The notes under the pieces: generated by a model
Databases searched by the model: none
What the model was told of the DNA's origin: nothing
What the model saw: the letters and a program-made list of their open reading frames with translations, nothing else
In this document: piece after piece, positions 11,991 to 23,470 of the stretch
Layout of the letters: each line of letters begins with the position of its first letter
Position numbering within the stretch: the first letter of the stretch is position 1
Made by a program: the position numbers and the translations under genes
Assembly (NCBI GenBank): GCA_019054805.1
Contig: JAHQIY010000012.1
Location: 1,860,001 to 1,924,000, forward strand
Reading direction: 5' to 3'
DNA: 64,000 bases
DNA from: Brachionus manjavacas
Lineage: Eukaryota > Rotifera > Eurotatoria > Ploima > Brachionidae

Positions 11991-12599
11991 TTTTTTAAAG
12001 CGAATTGAAAAATTGTTTAATCTTTTTGAACGCAAGTGAAGAGATAAAGGAAATTCGCAAGCAACAGCATGGATCAAATAAGGATGGAGCGGTTGAGAGT
12101 ATCCGATACTGCCTCAATAACTACATCGAAGAGAAAAATAAAAAAATATTAGGGTTACTCATCAAATACACTAGTAAGATGAGTCGTTTCCTTGGAAAAA
12201 ATAACAATTATGATAAAATCTTAAAGCGAATAAAACAAAATTATTTAATTTATACTTTATCCTTGTCTTTCTTTCTCTTTGTCTTCTTTGGACTCCATTT
12301 TATTTTATTTTATTTTTTACATCGCCTCCACGGCGTTTATTGAATATATTTACTTTTTATCAAAAATCGGATTTCTTTTTTCTTCTAACTTCTTGCATTC
12401 AGTTTGCAAATCAACAACTTTCTTGATATATTAAAATTTTTTTTTCAATTTTATTTTAAATTTTTTTATTCTCAAAACTAAATATTGTATAATATCATTA
12501 TTAATTATTCTCACCAAAAAAGAATTAGTCTCAAAGAAAGTTATTATTTTCGAAGTATAGGTAATTAACAGCCTTTAAAAAAGAATACATTTTTACCAA
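11991..12599. other. Unassigned open stretch
   Basis: An open frame of 112 codons runs 12005-12343 but has no ATG at its head. Its first two-thirds is polar (KEIRKQQ, YIEEKNKKI) and its last third hydrophobic and Phe-rich. I recognise no family and would not call it a gene without transcript support. Confidence 0.25.
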
Positions 12600-13000
12600 T
12601 TTAAAGTGACCCAGTCAAGCTCAAATCGATGACTTCATGATGTCTCATCTATGTATCATACATAGATGAGACACAAAGAAAATTTCAAGGTAGTCAATAT
12701 CAAAGAAGAAACTCTAAGAAATCTAAATCTTAGATCGCTTGAACACAGAAGAATAAGAGGAAATAAAAAACTTTGATAATGTTAAATGACCCTTGATCCA
12801 AATATCCAAAAATTTTAGAACAAGAAGTCACGGTCACTGAAAACAAACTTGCCAGTATTAGCCTAACAAGATTGAACTTCGTTACAAATCTTGGAACAAA
12901 TAAGTGCAGCAAGCTGCAAAGAGAAGTTATCTGCAATTTGAACAAATGGCTTAGTTTTGTCATTGAGACGGATTGAGCTTTTCAAAAAATTTAAATTATC
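12600..13000 (+). mobile_element. CR1/L2-like LINE remnant
   Basis: Broken pieces match the C-terminal region of the LINE at 61.8-63.3 kb: LRSLEHRRIRGN corresponds to DLKTRRLRRNL there, with further similarity downstream. Frameshifted throughout. A perfect 15-bp hairpin lies inside it at 12641-12673. Confidence 0.5.
12641..12673. repeat. Perfect 15-bp hairpin
   Basis: TGTCTCATCTATGTA and its exact reverse complement are separated by only TCA. It sits in LINE debris; no function is evident. Confidence 0.8.
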
Positions 13001-13219
13001 GATCATTCAATTTGTGAGCCATTTATTCTTGGGACAATTGCCAACATTTCAAAAAGTTCATTTTTATTAAAAGGAAACTTTGAACAATTTTTCATTTTTT
13101 TCTGATTGTAATTCTTTAGGAAAAAGGTATTTAGTAGTAGATAAATATTAAAGCCTAGGACTTTTAGTTAGTCGCTTTGTGAATCTTTTATGTATATTCT
13201 CGAGGAGCATACAGTAATG

Positions 13220-13640
13220 ATTTGTTCTAATGGTTTTACCAAAATTTACGCGAATTTACCAAAATTTTAGTAAATTTACGGGAATTCCGGTAATTTTACG
13301 TAAAATCGCAAAAATGAAAAACAGGAAATTTACCAGAATTTAACGGATTTTACGTAAAATTTCGTAAAAACAAAAAGGGCCAAAATTTTTACAATTTTTT
13401 CACTTTTTTTAGTTTTTTTTCAAAATTAATAAAAAATTTTCAAAAATAAAAAATTTGTTTTTTTTACGCAAATTTTCGTAAAAATTTTTATTGATTTTAG
13501 TGAAAAATAGTAAAAAAAACTTTTTCAAAAAAAAAAAATTTACATAACAATTTTTTTATTTTTGAAAATTTTTTATTATTTTTTACGTAAAAAATGGTAA
13601 AAAATTAAATTAAAAAAAAATTCAGAAGTCAAAATAGTAT
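13220..13640. repeat. ACGTAAATT-word array
   Basis: Dense, imperfect words such as TTTACGTAAAAT, CGTAAATTT and GGTAAATTT on both strands, like those at 1693-1945, 25500-25650 and 61100-61350. No coding content. Confidence 0.6.
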
Positions 13641-14693
13641 TTTTTAAAAAAAAATTTTTAACTCAAGCTCAATTGACTTCTCAAATTTACTCTTACTTAT
13701 AAAGTTTAAAATTTTAATTTTAGCAGCCACGTCCTTCTAAATCTGACTTAAAATTGTTTCAAAGTCATCATATAAAATGTTTTAAAAACTAAAATTGAAA
13801 ATCTTTAAAAATAATTTTATTTAATGAAAATTTCAACTCTTTTTATTAAGATTTTTTTGATTGAAAAAACGAAAAATAATATTAATTTAGGTATTTTATT
13901 GAAAATATTTTTGCATTGAACAGAAATTAAATAAAAAAATAAAATATAAAAATATAATGAAAAGTTACTTACTGTAATGAAGTTTGAGTTTAGCAGTCAT
14001 TTTTAAATCACCTAAAACTTCTTGCACACATCATCATCACAGATTGTCATCCAGCTAACCTGAACACATTTTCGATCAGCAAAATTGCATACGGATACAT
14101 TTGTCTGGGCGTGTGGGCCTTGTTCAAAATGGACAATGGCATTCTGGACACCAGCCACTTCATGTTGCGCGTCTCTTTGGTCAAAATGATAATGCCTGGC
14201 GAAAAGTTGACTTTGAGCTTGTCTTTGGAAGCGCGCATATCTTCAACGGAAAAAATGCGCCCCGAATTCTGCCAGTCTTCGAATATCTCCTTGGTGTTGA
14301 GCTTCATGTGAAAACTGTCTCCGTCAGCTTCGAGCTTTTGGCCGTCCACATGGGTCTGCCATCCTTTGCCAAGCACAGCTTTCCCGGGTAGAAAATTACG
14401 GATAAATTTACGGCATTTTTACGTATAAATTACGCGTAATTTTGTGACTAATGTAAAAGAAATATAGGTAATTACGCCACAATTACGCCGTAAAAAAGCA
14501 ATACGTAAATTAGACAAATTGTGTCGTAATTCACTATCACTTTTTTACGCGTAAATTACTTGTACAAATTTTGTAAAATTTTTCAAAATACTTATGATTT
14601 TTAGCAATATTTCCAGTAAAATAAATCAAAAAAATTAAAATAATGCGTTTTAAAATAATAAATTTAGAAAAAAACTGAAAATTACGCGTAATT

Positions 14694-15273
14694 TTAAAAA
14701 AAAAATAAATTGTCCATCAAAATTTTAATTTTAAAATAAAAAAATTTTTTAAAATAAAAAATTTTTCGGCACGAGCTAGAAGAGGATTTGCTTGGCAAAC
14801 GATTTTTCTTTTTTCTTTTCTTCTCTTCTTCTTGGTCTTCATCTTCTTGTTCATCACTTTCTATCTTCTTCTTTTGTTTAGCTTTCTTTCGATCTCTTCT
14901 CTCTTTTCTTCTATGATCTTTTCTTTTTCTCTTCATTCTTGCTTTAATTTGACGGCCATAGTTGTTCACAGAGCTTTTGACACCTTTCCATACTTTGGGA
15001 GGTTGCTTCTTCGTTATTTCGAAACGAACTTTCACTGCCCCTATAAAAGAACAAGTACAAATAAAAAATTAAATTAAAAAAAATACTTTTAAGCTTTCCT
15101 AGTCTGTCTGGATCAGTAAGCTTTTCTCTTTTTTTTGATGACCTACGACTAGCTTCATCCCATAATATGCAATTGGCAAGTTCGTCCCGAGTAAATAAAA
15201 CATCTGCACATGCATATGCAAATGTATTTACTCGGTCGCCTTCAAGAGAAAGTAAGTCAACCCCATTATGCTT
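14694..15273 (-). CDS. BEN-domain-like gene, 3' exons only
   Basis: Two exons join in frame: 15273-15087, a 46-nt GT-AG intron, then 15040-14694. The product reads GVDLLSLEGDRVNTFAYACA, LFTRDELANCIL, a basic stretch, LTDPDRLGKLKRAVKVRFEI, then VWKGVKSSVNNYGRQIKARM. The order LFT-x-E-L, Leu-Asp-rich hinge, a basic helix and an N-x-R-near end resembles the BEN domain, a DNA- and chromatin-binding fold. A very basic then acidic tail follows (RKRKDHRRKERRDRKK, DEQEDEDQEEE). The upstream exons are absent: just 5' of this point the sequence turns into the palindrome. The last residues, rich in Phe and Lys, may run past the original stop. The BEN call is by pattern only. Confidence 0.5.
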
Positions 15274-15660
15274 CTAAAAATATATATATATATATTTTAA
15301 ACGGTTAATAAATTAAAAATGGTACTGAAAACAAATTAAAATAGAAAAAAAAAAATTTTAAAAAGACCAGCAGTTTGTGCTTGCACAAAAAATTATTACT
15401 TTATTACTATATAAAAATTATTATAGTAAGTAAGTATAAATATTTAATAAGTAAGTAATAATTTTTTGTGCAAGCACAAACTGCTGGTCTTTTTAAAATT
15501 TTTTTTTTTCTATTTTAATTTGTTTTCAGTACCATTTTTAATTTATTAACCGTTTAAAATATATATATATATATTTTTAGAAGCATAATGGGGTTGACTT
15601 ACTTTCTCTTGAAGGCGACCGAGTAAATACATTTGCATATGCATGTGCAGATGTTTTATT
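15193..15660. repeat. Large palindrome inside the BEN element
   Basis: Two arms of about 209 bp (15193-15402 and 15452-15660) are near-perfect reverse complements around a spacer of about 50 bp. The left arm includes the first part of the BEN exon and its acceptor site, so that coding piece is present twice in opposite directions. AAGACCAGCAGTTTGTGCTT marks the inner part of the left arm. Confidence 0.88.
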
Positions 15661-17205
15661 TTTTGGTAATATTAAATAAGTAAATAAGTACGTTTATAAA
15701 AAAAATTACGCGTAGTTTTTTTTAGTCAAATACAATTACGCGTAAATAGTTTTAGTCATATATAATTACGCGTAACTTTTTTTATAAACGTAATTACGCG
15801 TAAAACATGGCGTAATTTTCTACCCGGGTTGACACGGCCCATGTACATGTTGAGCTGTGGCTCGATCTGCCTGGCCCAAATGTAGCTGCCAGCCACAGTG
15901 GGAATGTCGTGCACTTTGCTCATTCTGTAGCTCGTGCTCTTAATGAACTGGGCTCTGAACTTTTCCTGCAGGGCCTCAATGTCGTCTTTGACTCGCTGGA
16001 TCAGCTGAGTCTGGTACTCGCGGAAGACGCCGCGGATGAGCGGACGAACAAACAGCGCATTCAAGCGCGAAAATATTCTGAACATTTGTTTAGCATTTTT
16101 GGCTGTGCCAAGTTGATCGCGAAGTCTGGCGGTCATGCAGACCTCCACTCTTTCGATGCGCTCATCATAGCGCCGCATGGTCAACTCCCACAGCTCCTGG
16201 CCCTCTTCCGAAATGTCCAAAGCGTCAACTTCCTTTATTTTCTCATTAGCAAGACGATTTTCTTCGATGACATTGGCGTAAGCCACGCCCTGACCTGCGT
16301 CAGCTGCTGTTCTCTGCGATTGACTTTGGCTGGGCTCATCGGCATCGCCTGAATTCACTGGTCTGAGCACTCGGTTTTTACAGAGCTTATTTGTTGGTTT
16401 TGGAGCCAAAAATTCTTCATTATTTGAAGCCAGTTCAGTAGTCGCTTGTGGGAGGCTGTGATGCGCCAGATTATTTTGTTCGTTTGCGCTTGGTCAAGTC
16501 TCTGAGAGTGGCCTGGAGGCTTTCGAACTCGTCATCCCACGCCTGGAAAACTCTAAGGCAAGCATTCATTATATTTTCAAAATCATCAAAGTTGATATTC
16601 ATGAGTCGCTCTGTGGACAGCACTTTACGAATTTGGGTGGTGAGATCCTTGGAAATGGCTTCGATTAGCTTGAGAGCCCCGTTCATCGGGTATCTTGTGT
16701 TCGGGATTCGTCTCATGTGATTGAAGTTGCTCTTGATGGCCAGAATTATTTTGGCCAGCACGGTGACTGATTTTACATCGTTTTTATTACTAGACATCTA
16801 TTGACACCCTATTGAAGCTGATTTTAAAAGTTTATCATCAGCTTTAGACCTTGTTTTTTCATCAGTAGATTTTTTTTAATCATTTGCAAAACATTCGGAT
16901 GAATGACAGCATTAATTTCAGGTATTTCAATATTCTGCTGCAAACGAAGCAATCCCATCTCTTCTTCAGCTTTTTTTTTCCATTTGAGTTGCAAATCGAT
17001 CACCACCATGCAAACTCTGTGTCGAACCGGATGGAATGCCGTCATCACCGCCAGAGCTTAGCTTTTAGTCAGGTGCCGGATTGGAGTCCATGTGACCTCG
17101 CTTGATCTAGCTCTTAAAATAGGGTGCCAATGTGTTTCTCGCGTATAAATCAAAAGTGTCGTATGGTGACGAATTTAACAAGGAGTGACTCTGACATGGT
17201 TATGG

Positions 17206-17900
17206 AATTTTTTTTTTTGCAATAAAAAATATTGCAACTCAAAATATTGATTTTTGATTTGATTCTAATTATTAGTTCCAAACTTTTATTAAAAAATTTT
17301 TTATTGCGTTTTGTGAAGCATATTTTGTTTCAGGTTGTTTTTTTTTTCAAATTTTATTTAGCTTAATTATATCAAATTTTAAAAGTGAAAAAGAGTTTTA
17401 TTTTTGGAAATTTTGGAAAGTTTGTATGAAATTCCACATTGCCAAAAAAAAGAGTAATAACTGTAATTTGCATTCTTAAGATGAAATTCTTTCCAATTGG
17501 TCAATTGGAACCTGGAGAAAACTAAAAAAAACCCAACTTAAATTTCCTCTAAGCAAGACGACGTCCAGAGAACTTATGCTTTACGAGATAGAATCCCGGC
17601 CAAAGAAAGGGATCTTAAAAATCTTTAGTCGACTAACATGTTATTGAGCTTACAGAGCACACCAAAATCAACATTCTATTATTTAGAAAAATTTTTGGGA
17701 GTAGCTCAAAAAAGCATCGTTTAAAATAGCTATAATTAAAAAAGGGAGAACTATAAGCTTTATTTAAGCTTGGATTTCTAACAAAAGTTGTTAGCTTATC
17801 AACATCTGACATTTTTCATAATAAAATATTTTTTTTTAAATTCACTGATTACTTCTAATTAAAATAAGCTTTTTTTAATATACGCTTTTTTATTATTTAA
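17206..17900. other. Intergenic, nothing recognised
   Basis: AT-rich sequence between the dynein copy and a LINE. It may include the LINE 5' UTR at its right end. Confidence 0.35.
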
Positions 17901-17938
17901 CTATAATTAGCTAATTAATTATTTTATTAAAAGCTATT

Positions 17939-19605
17939 TTGATTTTCACAAGTATCTACAATTTCTCTTCAAACAAAGTTTGGATAAAAGAGTTTAATGC
18001 TGCTTTTAATGTTGCCAAAATTTTCGATCGTGAAATCAATATTGAACACATTAGTGAAGAAAAATATAAAGATAGACTCGAGAGGAAAAATGGTGTCAGA
18101 AGAGTGAGAATATCATTTCCAAAAGAAGTTGAAAACATTTTTTGAAGCTTGTCAGGCCCCTCAATAATGTATGGTATAAAGTGTGTTGTGTCAATTGTTG
18201 GACAAAAGCAGAAATGCTATTTTTGTGATGATGAAGGACACAACATTGCTAAATGCCCTGTCAAAGAAACACTATGCGAAAATTGTCATCAGAAAGGACA
18301 TTTGACAAAAAAATGCTCCATTGCCGAAAAGCTTAAGTCGCTTGAAAGGAAAAAGATTGACTACAATGATCTTTACATTGACCAAGAAGAAACGCAATCA
18401 ATAATTGAAGCTGACCAAAAAGATAATGATGAAAATCTGATGCCAAAAACACATGGATATCAGCCAACAAATTTCAATGACGTAATATCCCAAATTAGCC
18501 CACAAAACCTCAAAACTCCAGTTTTAGAAGAAGCTTTGATAAGTCGTTTAAACGATTTTGTACAACTACGTGAGTCACCTGTCAATGTACGCTCAAATGA
18601 TCAGAACGAGACCGAAACTTTTTTCCGAACCAAAAATCAAATTAAGAGATTTCCCAAGTCTGATCCAAATGAAAAAGAGCTTACCGAAAAAGAATCAAAG
18701 AAACCATTAGTTGTCTTAGAAAATGAAAACGATAATACCTTCGAGTCTGAATCAAACAGTTCAATAACTGAAAGTTCAAACCAACGAAGTTGTTCAGCAA
18801 ACTTCCAGTCAAAACAACTTAATAGAAAATTTAGAATGAATAAGAAAACAAATAAATCAATTTAAAAAAAAACTATAAACAAAACAAGGGAAGTAATTAC
18901 ACATTGGAATTGTTCTCATCAAATCCTCAGCAAGATCAGCCTCATAAGAATTTTTTTGACTCAATTTTCCCCAGATATTGTATTACTTAATTAAATGAAA
19001 TATTTATTCGAGTCAATCTTATATTTTCTTAGATTTTAATAATTAAAGATCAATAAGGAAACCAAGTAATAAGCATGGTGGAGGAGTATCAATTTTAGTA
19101 AAGGAATAATTAGAGTTTGACCAAGACTTTTTTATGATAAATACTCTTCCGAATTACTTTGTATCAAAATAAATCCAAAAAAAAAGAAAAGATCAATTAT
19201 ATATTTTCAGTTTATATTGTTTTCGGTGGTGACTTAAACGCCAAAACAAAACTATTAGGATGTAAAGGAGAAAACGAAAATGGCATGGTGGAGGAGTAAA
19301 TTAAGGACCGAAGGAAAATAAGAAGAAAATTTCAAAAACTCGTTGTCAAAATACTAAAAATATATTCAACCAAATGACTTTAGAGTTAAGAATGAGTTTA
19401 AAAAATTTACGGAAACAAAACTGGTCCGATTTAATTTAAAAAATTGTGAAAAATCCGGTTTCAAGTAGACCATTCTGGTATTGTCTACTTGAAATCGAAA
19501 GCAGCTTCGAAACCAGACCAAATTTATAACCTTATGTAAAAAATTTACCTTAAAATATTCTAAAAGACACAATGAAAATGACTACGTATAGATAAAATAT
19601 TTTTT
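17939..19605 (+). mobile_element. LINE-A copy: ORF1 and broken ORF2
   Basis: ORF1 runs 17939-18865 with one frameshift near 18145. Its central part has two CCHC knuckles, CYFCDDEGHNIAKC and CENCHQKGHLTKKC, as in nucleic-acid-binding ORF1 proteins of jockey-type LINEs, and it ends KFRMNKKTNKS, matching the ORF1/ORF2 junction of the 51.3-kb copy. Downstream are fragments of ORF2: THWNC (18.9 kb), GGDLNA from the endonuclease (19.2 kb), RRKFQKTRC and NPVSSRPFW of the linker (19.3-19.47 kb). Large parts of ORF2 are missing and the rest is frameshifted. It is the only copy here that retains the zinc-knuckle half of ORF1. Confidence 0.85.
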
Positions 19606-19612
19606 CACCTAA

Positions 19613-19870
19613 AAACTATCGAATTCTTTAGTTTAATCTAAAAATTCTAATAAAAGAATTCAAAATTTAGTAAAAAAGTTAAACCATAGATTTGTTCAGA
19701 ATTTTGTCTTGATTTAAAAAAAAAAAAGTGGGCTCATAATTTATCCCTCGAAGGAGATTTAAACCTGAAAAAACACATTTTTTTCTTTTTTTAGCCAACA
19801 AAAACCGCCACACCCCTTTTTTTCTAAATTAAACTAGCATGTGAAGAATTTTATGCTCTTTCTAGTCTCA
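19613..19870 (-). repeat. Dispersed repeat R1, copy 2
   Basis: Reverse-orientation match to the R1 copies at 931-1318 and 48494-49031 (AAACACATTTTTTTC, AGCCAACAAAAACCGCCACA). It abuts the end of the LINE-A copy. Confidence 0.65.
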
Positions 19871-21242
19871 AGTCAGAAGATCACTGGTAATAGTTATCAA
19901 TGTAAGAAAGCAACTTCGAGATCTTCGATGGTAGCACACAGAATTAAATACGCATTCATCTACTTCTATCTAAACTTGTGAAACTGCTCTTTAAGTCATT
20001 AGTTATCCCAGTAGGTCACACGAGAAAGGGTTAGTTAGCTATTGATCCACAGATCATTAGAAATTGTTCGACATTACTTTTAAACAAAAAAACAAAAAGC
20101 ACACTCAAGACAAATAAATTTAAAAATCATTTAAAGATAATTAAAAAAGTTCGGAATTTTCCTAGGAAAATCGAAATTTTTGATCAGACTTTATTGCTTG
20201 TGAGAGTGATGTTTATAATTTTGAAAAAACCCTGGCTAAAAAAAAAACATTAAATATTTATTCGATAATTATTTTATTTCAGTTGGACTTCTTATAAGTT
20301 AAAAATTATTGAGCAATATGGATGTGACACATTTTGAAAAATTGTTAAAATATCCCAAGGATTTTATGAATGATAAAGAAATGAAAAAGAAGGAATCAAT
20401 TCTAGATATTTAAGTATAACACATTTTGTTGAAAATTGAAACTAAATATATTTTTACTGAATTTTAAATTTAAAAAAATGGAAGGTGTCCTTTGATTTAA
20501 AGTTTCAAAGGAGACTGTTACATTTGTATGTTATCTCAACCCCCAATTTTCTCAGCCAATACTCAATTTTACAAATTTTCTTTTTAGTTTTTCAAACCAG
20601 CTTTAAAAATGTCAGAAGGTTCAAACCAAAACTAAATGTCAGAAGGTTCGAACCAAAACTAAATGTGCAAAAGGTTTGAAGCGATTTTAAGACCTCCTAA
20701 AAAAATACCTTTTTTCGATTCTAAGTATATTCCTAGAAAAGACAGATCGATTTAAACCTTATTTCGAAATGCAGTTAAACAATTTTATTTGTGTAAATTT
20801 CTTTCGAAAGTATAATAGAACACAAGAATCCCTAATTGCTCGGGAAAACAAGGCTCTCCAAAATCATCCTGATATAATAATAATTAATTAATTTATAAAA
20901 AAACGAGATTTCTCTATCTATCAATACTCTCTTGACTGAAATAAATCTAAATGAAGAAATCAAAATTCAAATCAAAAAATTAACTAAGATAAAATGGAAC
21001 AAAAAGATTCGAATGTTATAAATGAATTTATTTTAGTCGATTTGCCAAAATCGACTTGCTCTTATTGGCGTTTTATTGTATATTTTTAAAAGAAATTCAT
21101 ACAAAACTTTTTCCCCCTTAAAGCAAGAGTACAAGCATTAGTGTTACGAATATTTATATGTCTGAACAATGGAGAATTTGTTTTTCGCATCTGCAAGGTA
21201 ATCGTTTTAAGGAAGAAGAAATTTTTTTAATTCTTCCTATTA
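19871..21242. other. Intergenic with minor repeats
   Basis: No convincing gene. A 27-bp unit (AATGTCAGAAGGTTCAAACC plus seven bases) is repeated about twice at 20609-20666. A 31-codon ATG frame at 20318-20413, behind a possible acceptor TTATTTCAG, might be a last exon, but nothing supports it further. Confidence 0.35.
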
Positions 21243-22431
21243 CAGTATGTCTAGAAAGATTAGAACATTACTAAAAAATTTATAAAAAAAAATGGAATGT
21301 CTTTTCATGCTGTTTGCTTGCATTTTTTACGTTTGATTTATTATTTTTGGATTTTAAATTGGACATTTTGTTGATTTGTACCATTTTGGCGTTTTCCCAT
21401 AAAAATGGGCAAAAAAAAAAGTATCTGAGGCTCAAAGGTGGCAAATAATTGGTCTATTGAAGGATAAGACCAAATCTCAATATGAAATTGCTGATCTTGT
21501 AGCACTTTCGAGAAAATATGTGATTTCAACAAAGCCCAATTATGAGAAGACATCAGTAATTACCAAGGTCTGGTAGACACCGAAAGCTTACCAGTCGAGA
21601 TTAGTCGTACATTTTTAGAATGGTCAGAATCAATCCTACAACAAGTCTCTGATTTTAGTTCTAAATTTCCAAATGTTACTAAAGACACTGTAAGAAAAGT
21701 TCTATTCAACAAAAAAATACAGTCGTATACTGCAATAAAAAAAACTCTTTTGACTGTATTGGATCGATTGAATAGGCTCAAACGGTGCAAAGAACGACAA
21801 AGATGGACTGTTAATTACTGGTCAAAACTTTTTTTTAGTGACGAGTCTAATTTCGAAGCATTAAACAACAAAACTAGATTGTTTTTAAAACATTGCAAAC
21901 AAAAAGTATCACCCCAAGTTTTTTTTACCAAAGTAACAAATGGTGGAGGTTCGGTTGGTATTTGGTGATGTGTTAATTATAAAGGTACTGGATGCTGCTC
22001 CATTTATGCAGGCAGAATTAATCAATTTGTGTACATGGACACTCTTGAAAATAATTTATTACCTACAAATTGATAATTTTTGATCAGAGTCAAGACTGGA
22101 TTTTTCAGCAGGATGGCGCTAGTGCACATACTGCTCATTCTTTAAGAGATTGGTTTCAAGAAAAACAAATAGCAGTTCTCTCCTGGTACCCAAGATCCCC
22201 TGATCTCAATTCAATAGAGAATTTATGGTCATATATTGACCACAAAATGGTCAATATAAAAATTACGTCAGTAGAGCATTTAAAAAGCGTTCTTTTTGAT
22301 GAATGGTTTAAAGTTCTTAGTGTAGTAGTAAAAAACATGATTGAATCTATGCCAAAACGTGTCGCTGAGTGTATTAAAGGTGGGCATTTTAAATGTTAAA
22401 AAATAAATGTTCTAAATTTTGTAGACACATT
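21243..22431 (+). mobile_element. Tc1-type DNA transposon, decayed
   Basis: Transposase pieces in order: KKSSEAQRWQIIGLL (helix-turn-helix start), LFFSDESNFEA with the first catalytic Asp, IFQQDGASAHTAHSLRDWF with the second, and SWYPRSPDLNSIENLW with the Glu. Between the second Asp and the Glu I count 34 residues, the DD34E spacing of Tc1. The frame is interrupted several times, so it is inactive. Imperfect terminal inverted repeats of about 21 bp are visible: TATGTCTAGAAAGATTAGAAC at the left, complement of GTTCTAAATTTTGTAGACAC at the right. Confidence 0.9.
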
Positions 22432-22619
22432 TTTTTGTTAAAAAATTTCACTCCTTTTTTTTTACTTCGATTTTTTTTTCTTTCCTAGTTTTTGTACTTC
22501 TCCGATAAATGAAAAAAGAATAGAGGATCAATCAAAGATCTAATTAAAAGTTTAACTGAGACTTCCAAGATAAATAGTTTTTTTGATGAATTAGGTGTTC
22601 TGAATACGATTAATGATGA

Positions 22620-22890
22620 TACATGTTCAAAAGTAAGAAGTCCAGAGAGAAAGTTTCCCAGCTCAAATTAGAAACGATTTTGCGGCTGCAGTAAATGCCA
22701 GACATGTATTTTTCTCATACAGAGTAGTTCCGCATTGGAATAAGTTGCCAGAAAATGTGGTTAAATCCAAGTCAACAGCTAATTTTAAAATGGCTTTAGA
22801 TAAGTTCAATGGAATCGGCTGCTACAGCTCTACACGGCCAATTTGCGGTGATGGGCTTAGACAATCTACAAGTTAGGTGTCGCAGCAAGA

Positions 22891-22933
<43 letters not shown>
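22620..22933 (+). mobile_element. CR1/L2-like LINE 3' end with (ACT)n tail
   Basis: Reads RVVPHWNKLPENVVKSKSTA and FKMALDKF, the typical C-terminus of CR1/L2-type ORFs (compare RVVNDWNSL at 63.2 kb), then a short 3' UTR ending in about 14 ACT units at 22891-22932. A 5'-truncated copy of a subfamily different from that at 61.8 kb. Confidence 0.75.
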
Positions 22934-23460
22934 GATAATATTGAGCATGATTATGAAAATTTGACATTAACTTTACTTTTCAATTTTTTACCATTATTTA
23001 ATCTAAAAAATTCAATTTTACAAAAATGAACCTATATTTTTGAACAACCCAGATATAAGCCTCGGAAACTAAACTCAAATAAAAAAGGAAATAAAATTTT
23101 ACAATATTGAATTCAAAAGAAAGAGCGTTATCAAGGTCAAAATAATAAACCGTGTAAAAATTTCTTATTAATTTTCTTTAAAATCGAAAAAAATTTTTTA
23201 TTATGAATTAGTTAATTAGTTAATATAAAGTAAATTGCTTTATTTTACGTAAAATCTGGTAAATTTATAGCTTGGTGCATTTTTAGTTTTGAAAATTTAC
23301 TTTTTTTTTCGTAACAAAAATGTTTAATAATTTATTATTTGTATTAATATTTTTAAAATAATATTTTAAGATTTAAAAATTTATTTCAATATGTTTTTTA
23401 ATTTTCTAACTTAAAAGCTTATAGTCATTTTTTAATTTTTCAAATCAAATAAGCCTTTAT
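22934..23460. other. Intergenic, nothing recognised
   Basis: AT-rich, with one ACGTAAAATCTGGTAAATTT word near 23248. It is the 3' flank of nuclease copy B; similarity to copy A stops abruptly 10-12 bp beyond the stop codon. Confidence 0.4.
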
Positions 23461-23470
23461 GATCAAATGA

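Larger units (their letters stand above)
14383..15828. mobile_element. TIR element with BEN-like gene end and palindrome
   Basis: The ends are inverted repeats, CCCGGGTAGAAAATTACG at the left and its complement at the right, with more GTAATTACGCG words inside, and TT on both sides as a likely 2-bp target duplication. Removing the element plus one TT rejoins the dynein frame (RV, then K/A and VLGKGW), so it inserted there. Inside are the BEN-like gene end (14694-15273, minus) and a palindrome (15193-15660). The superfamily is unknown to me. Confidence 0.75.
14047..17205 (-). pseudogene. Cytoplasmic dynein heavy chain tail, decayed copy
   Basis: On the minus strand, ordered pieces match the N-terminal tail (DHC_N1) of cytoplasmic dynein 1 heavy chain. 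They are NTLAPYFKS near 17.1 kb; EMGLLRLQQNIEIPEI (16.9 kb); RRIPNTRYPMNGALKLIEAI (16.7 kb); [11 protein letters not shown] (16.45 kb); [20 protein letters not shown] and [20 protein letters not shown] (16.1-16.2 kb); [16 protein letters not shown] (16.0 kb); and [20 protein letters not shown] onward (14.05-14.38 kb). Between the pieces the frame shifts several times (near 16.47, 16.4 and 16.98 kb), an in-frame stop follows YFKS, and parts of the family sequence are missing (before 16.8 kb and within the [10 protein letters not shown] join). A 1446-bp element splits it. The real protein is over 4600 residues, so this is a dead partial duplicate. I see no introns in it, but cannot say whether it is a retrocopy. 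Confidence 0.88.

Noticed and set aside
12005-12343. 112-codon open frame as a host gene
   Set aside because: No ATG at the head, no family, biased composition typical of AT-rich noise.
14101-14391. Plus-strand open frames of 66-96 codons
   Set aside because: They are antisense shadows of the dynein heavy chain segment on the minus strand.
22891-22932. (ACT)n run as a CRISPR-like or regulatory array
   Set aside because: A plain trinucleotide microsatellite forming the tail of a LINE copy.
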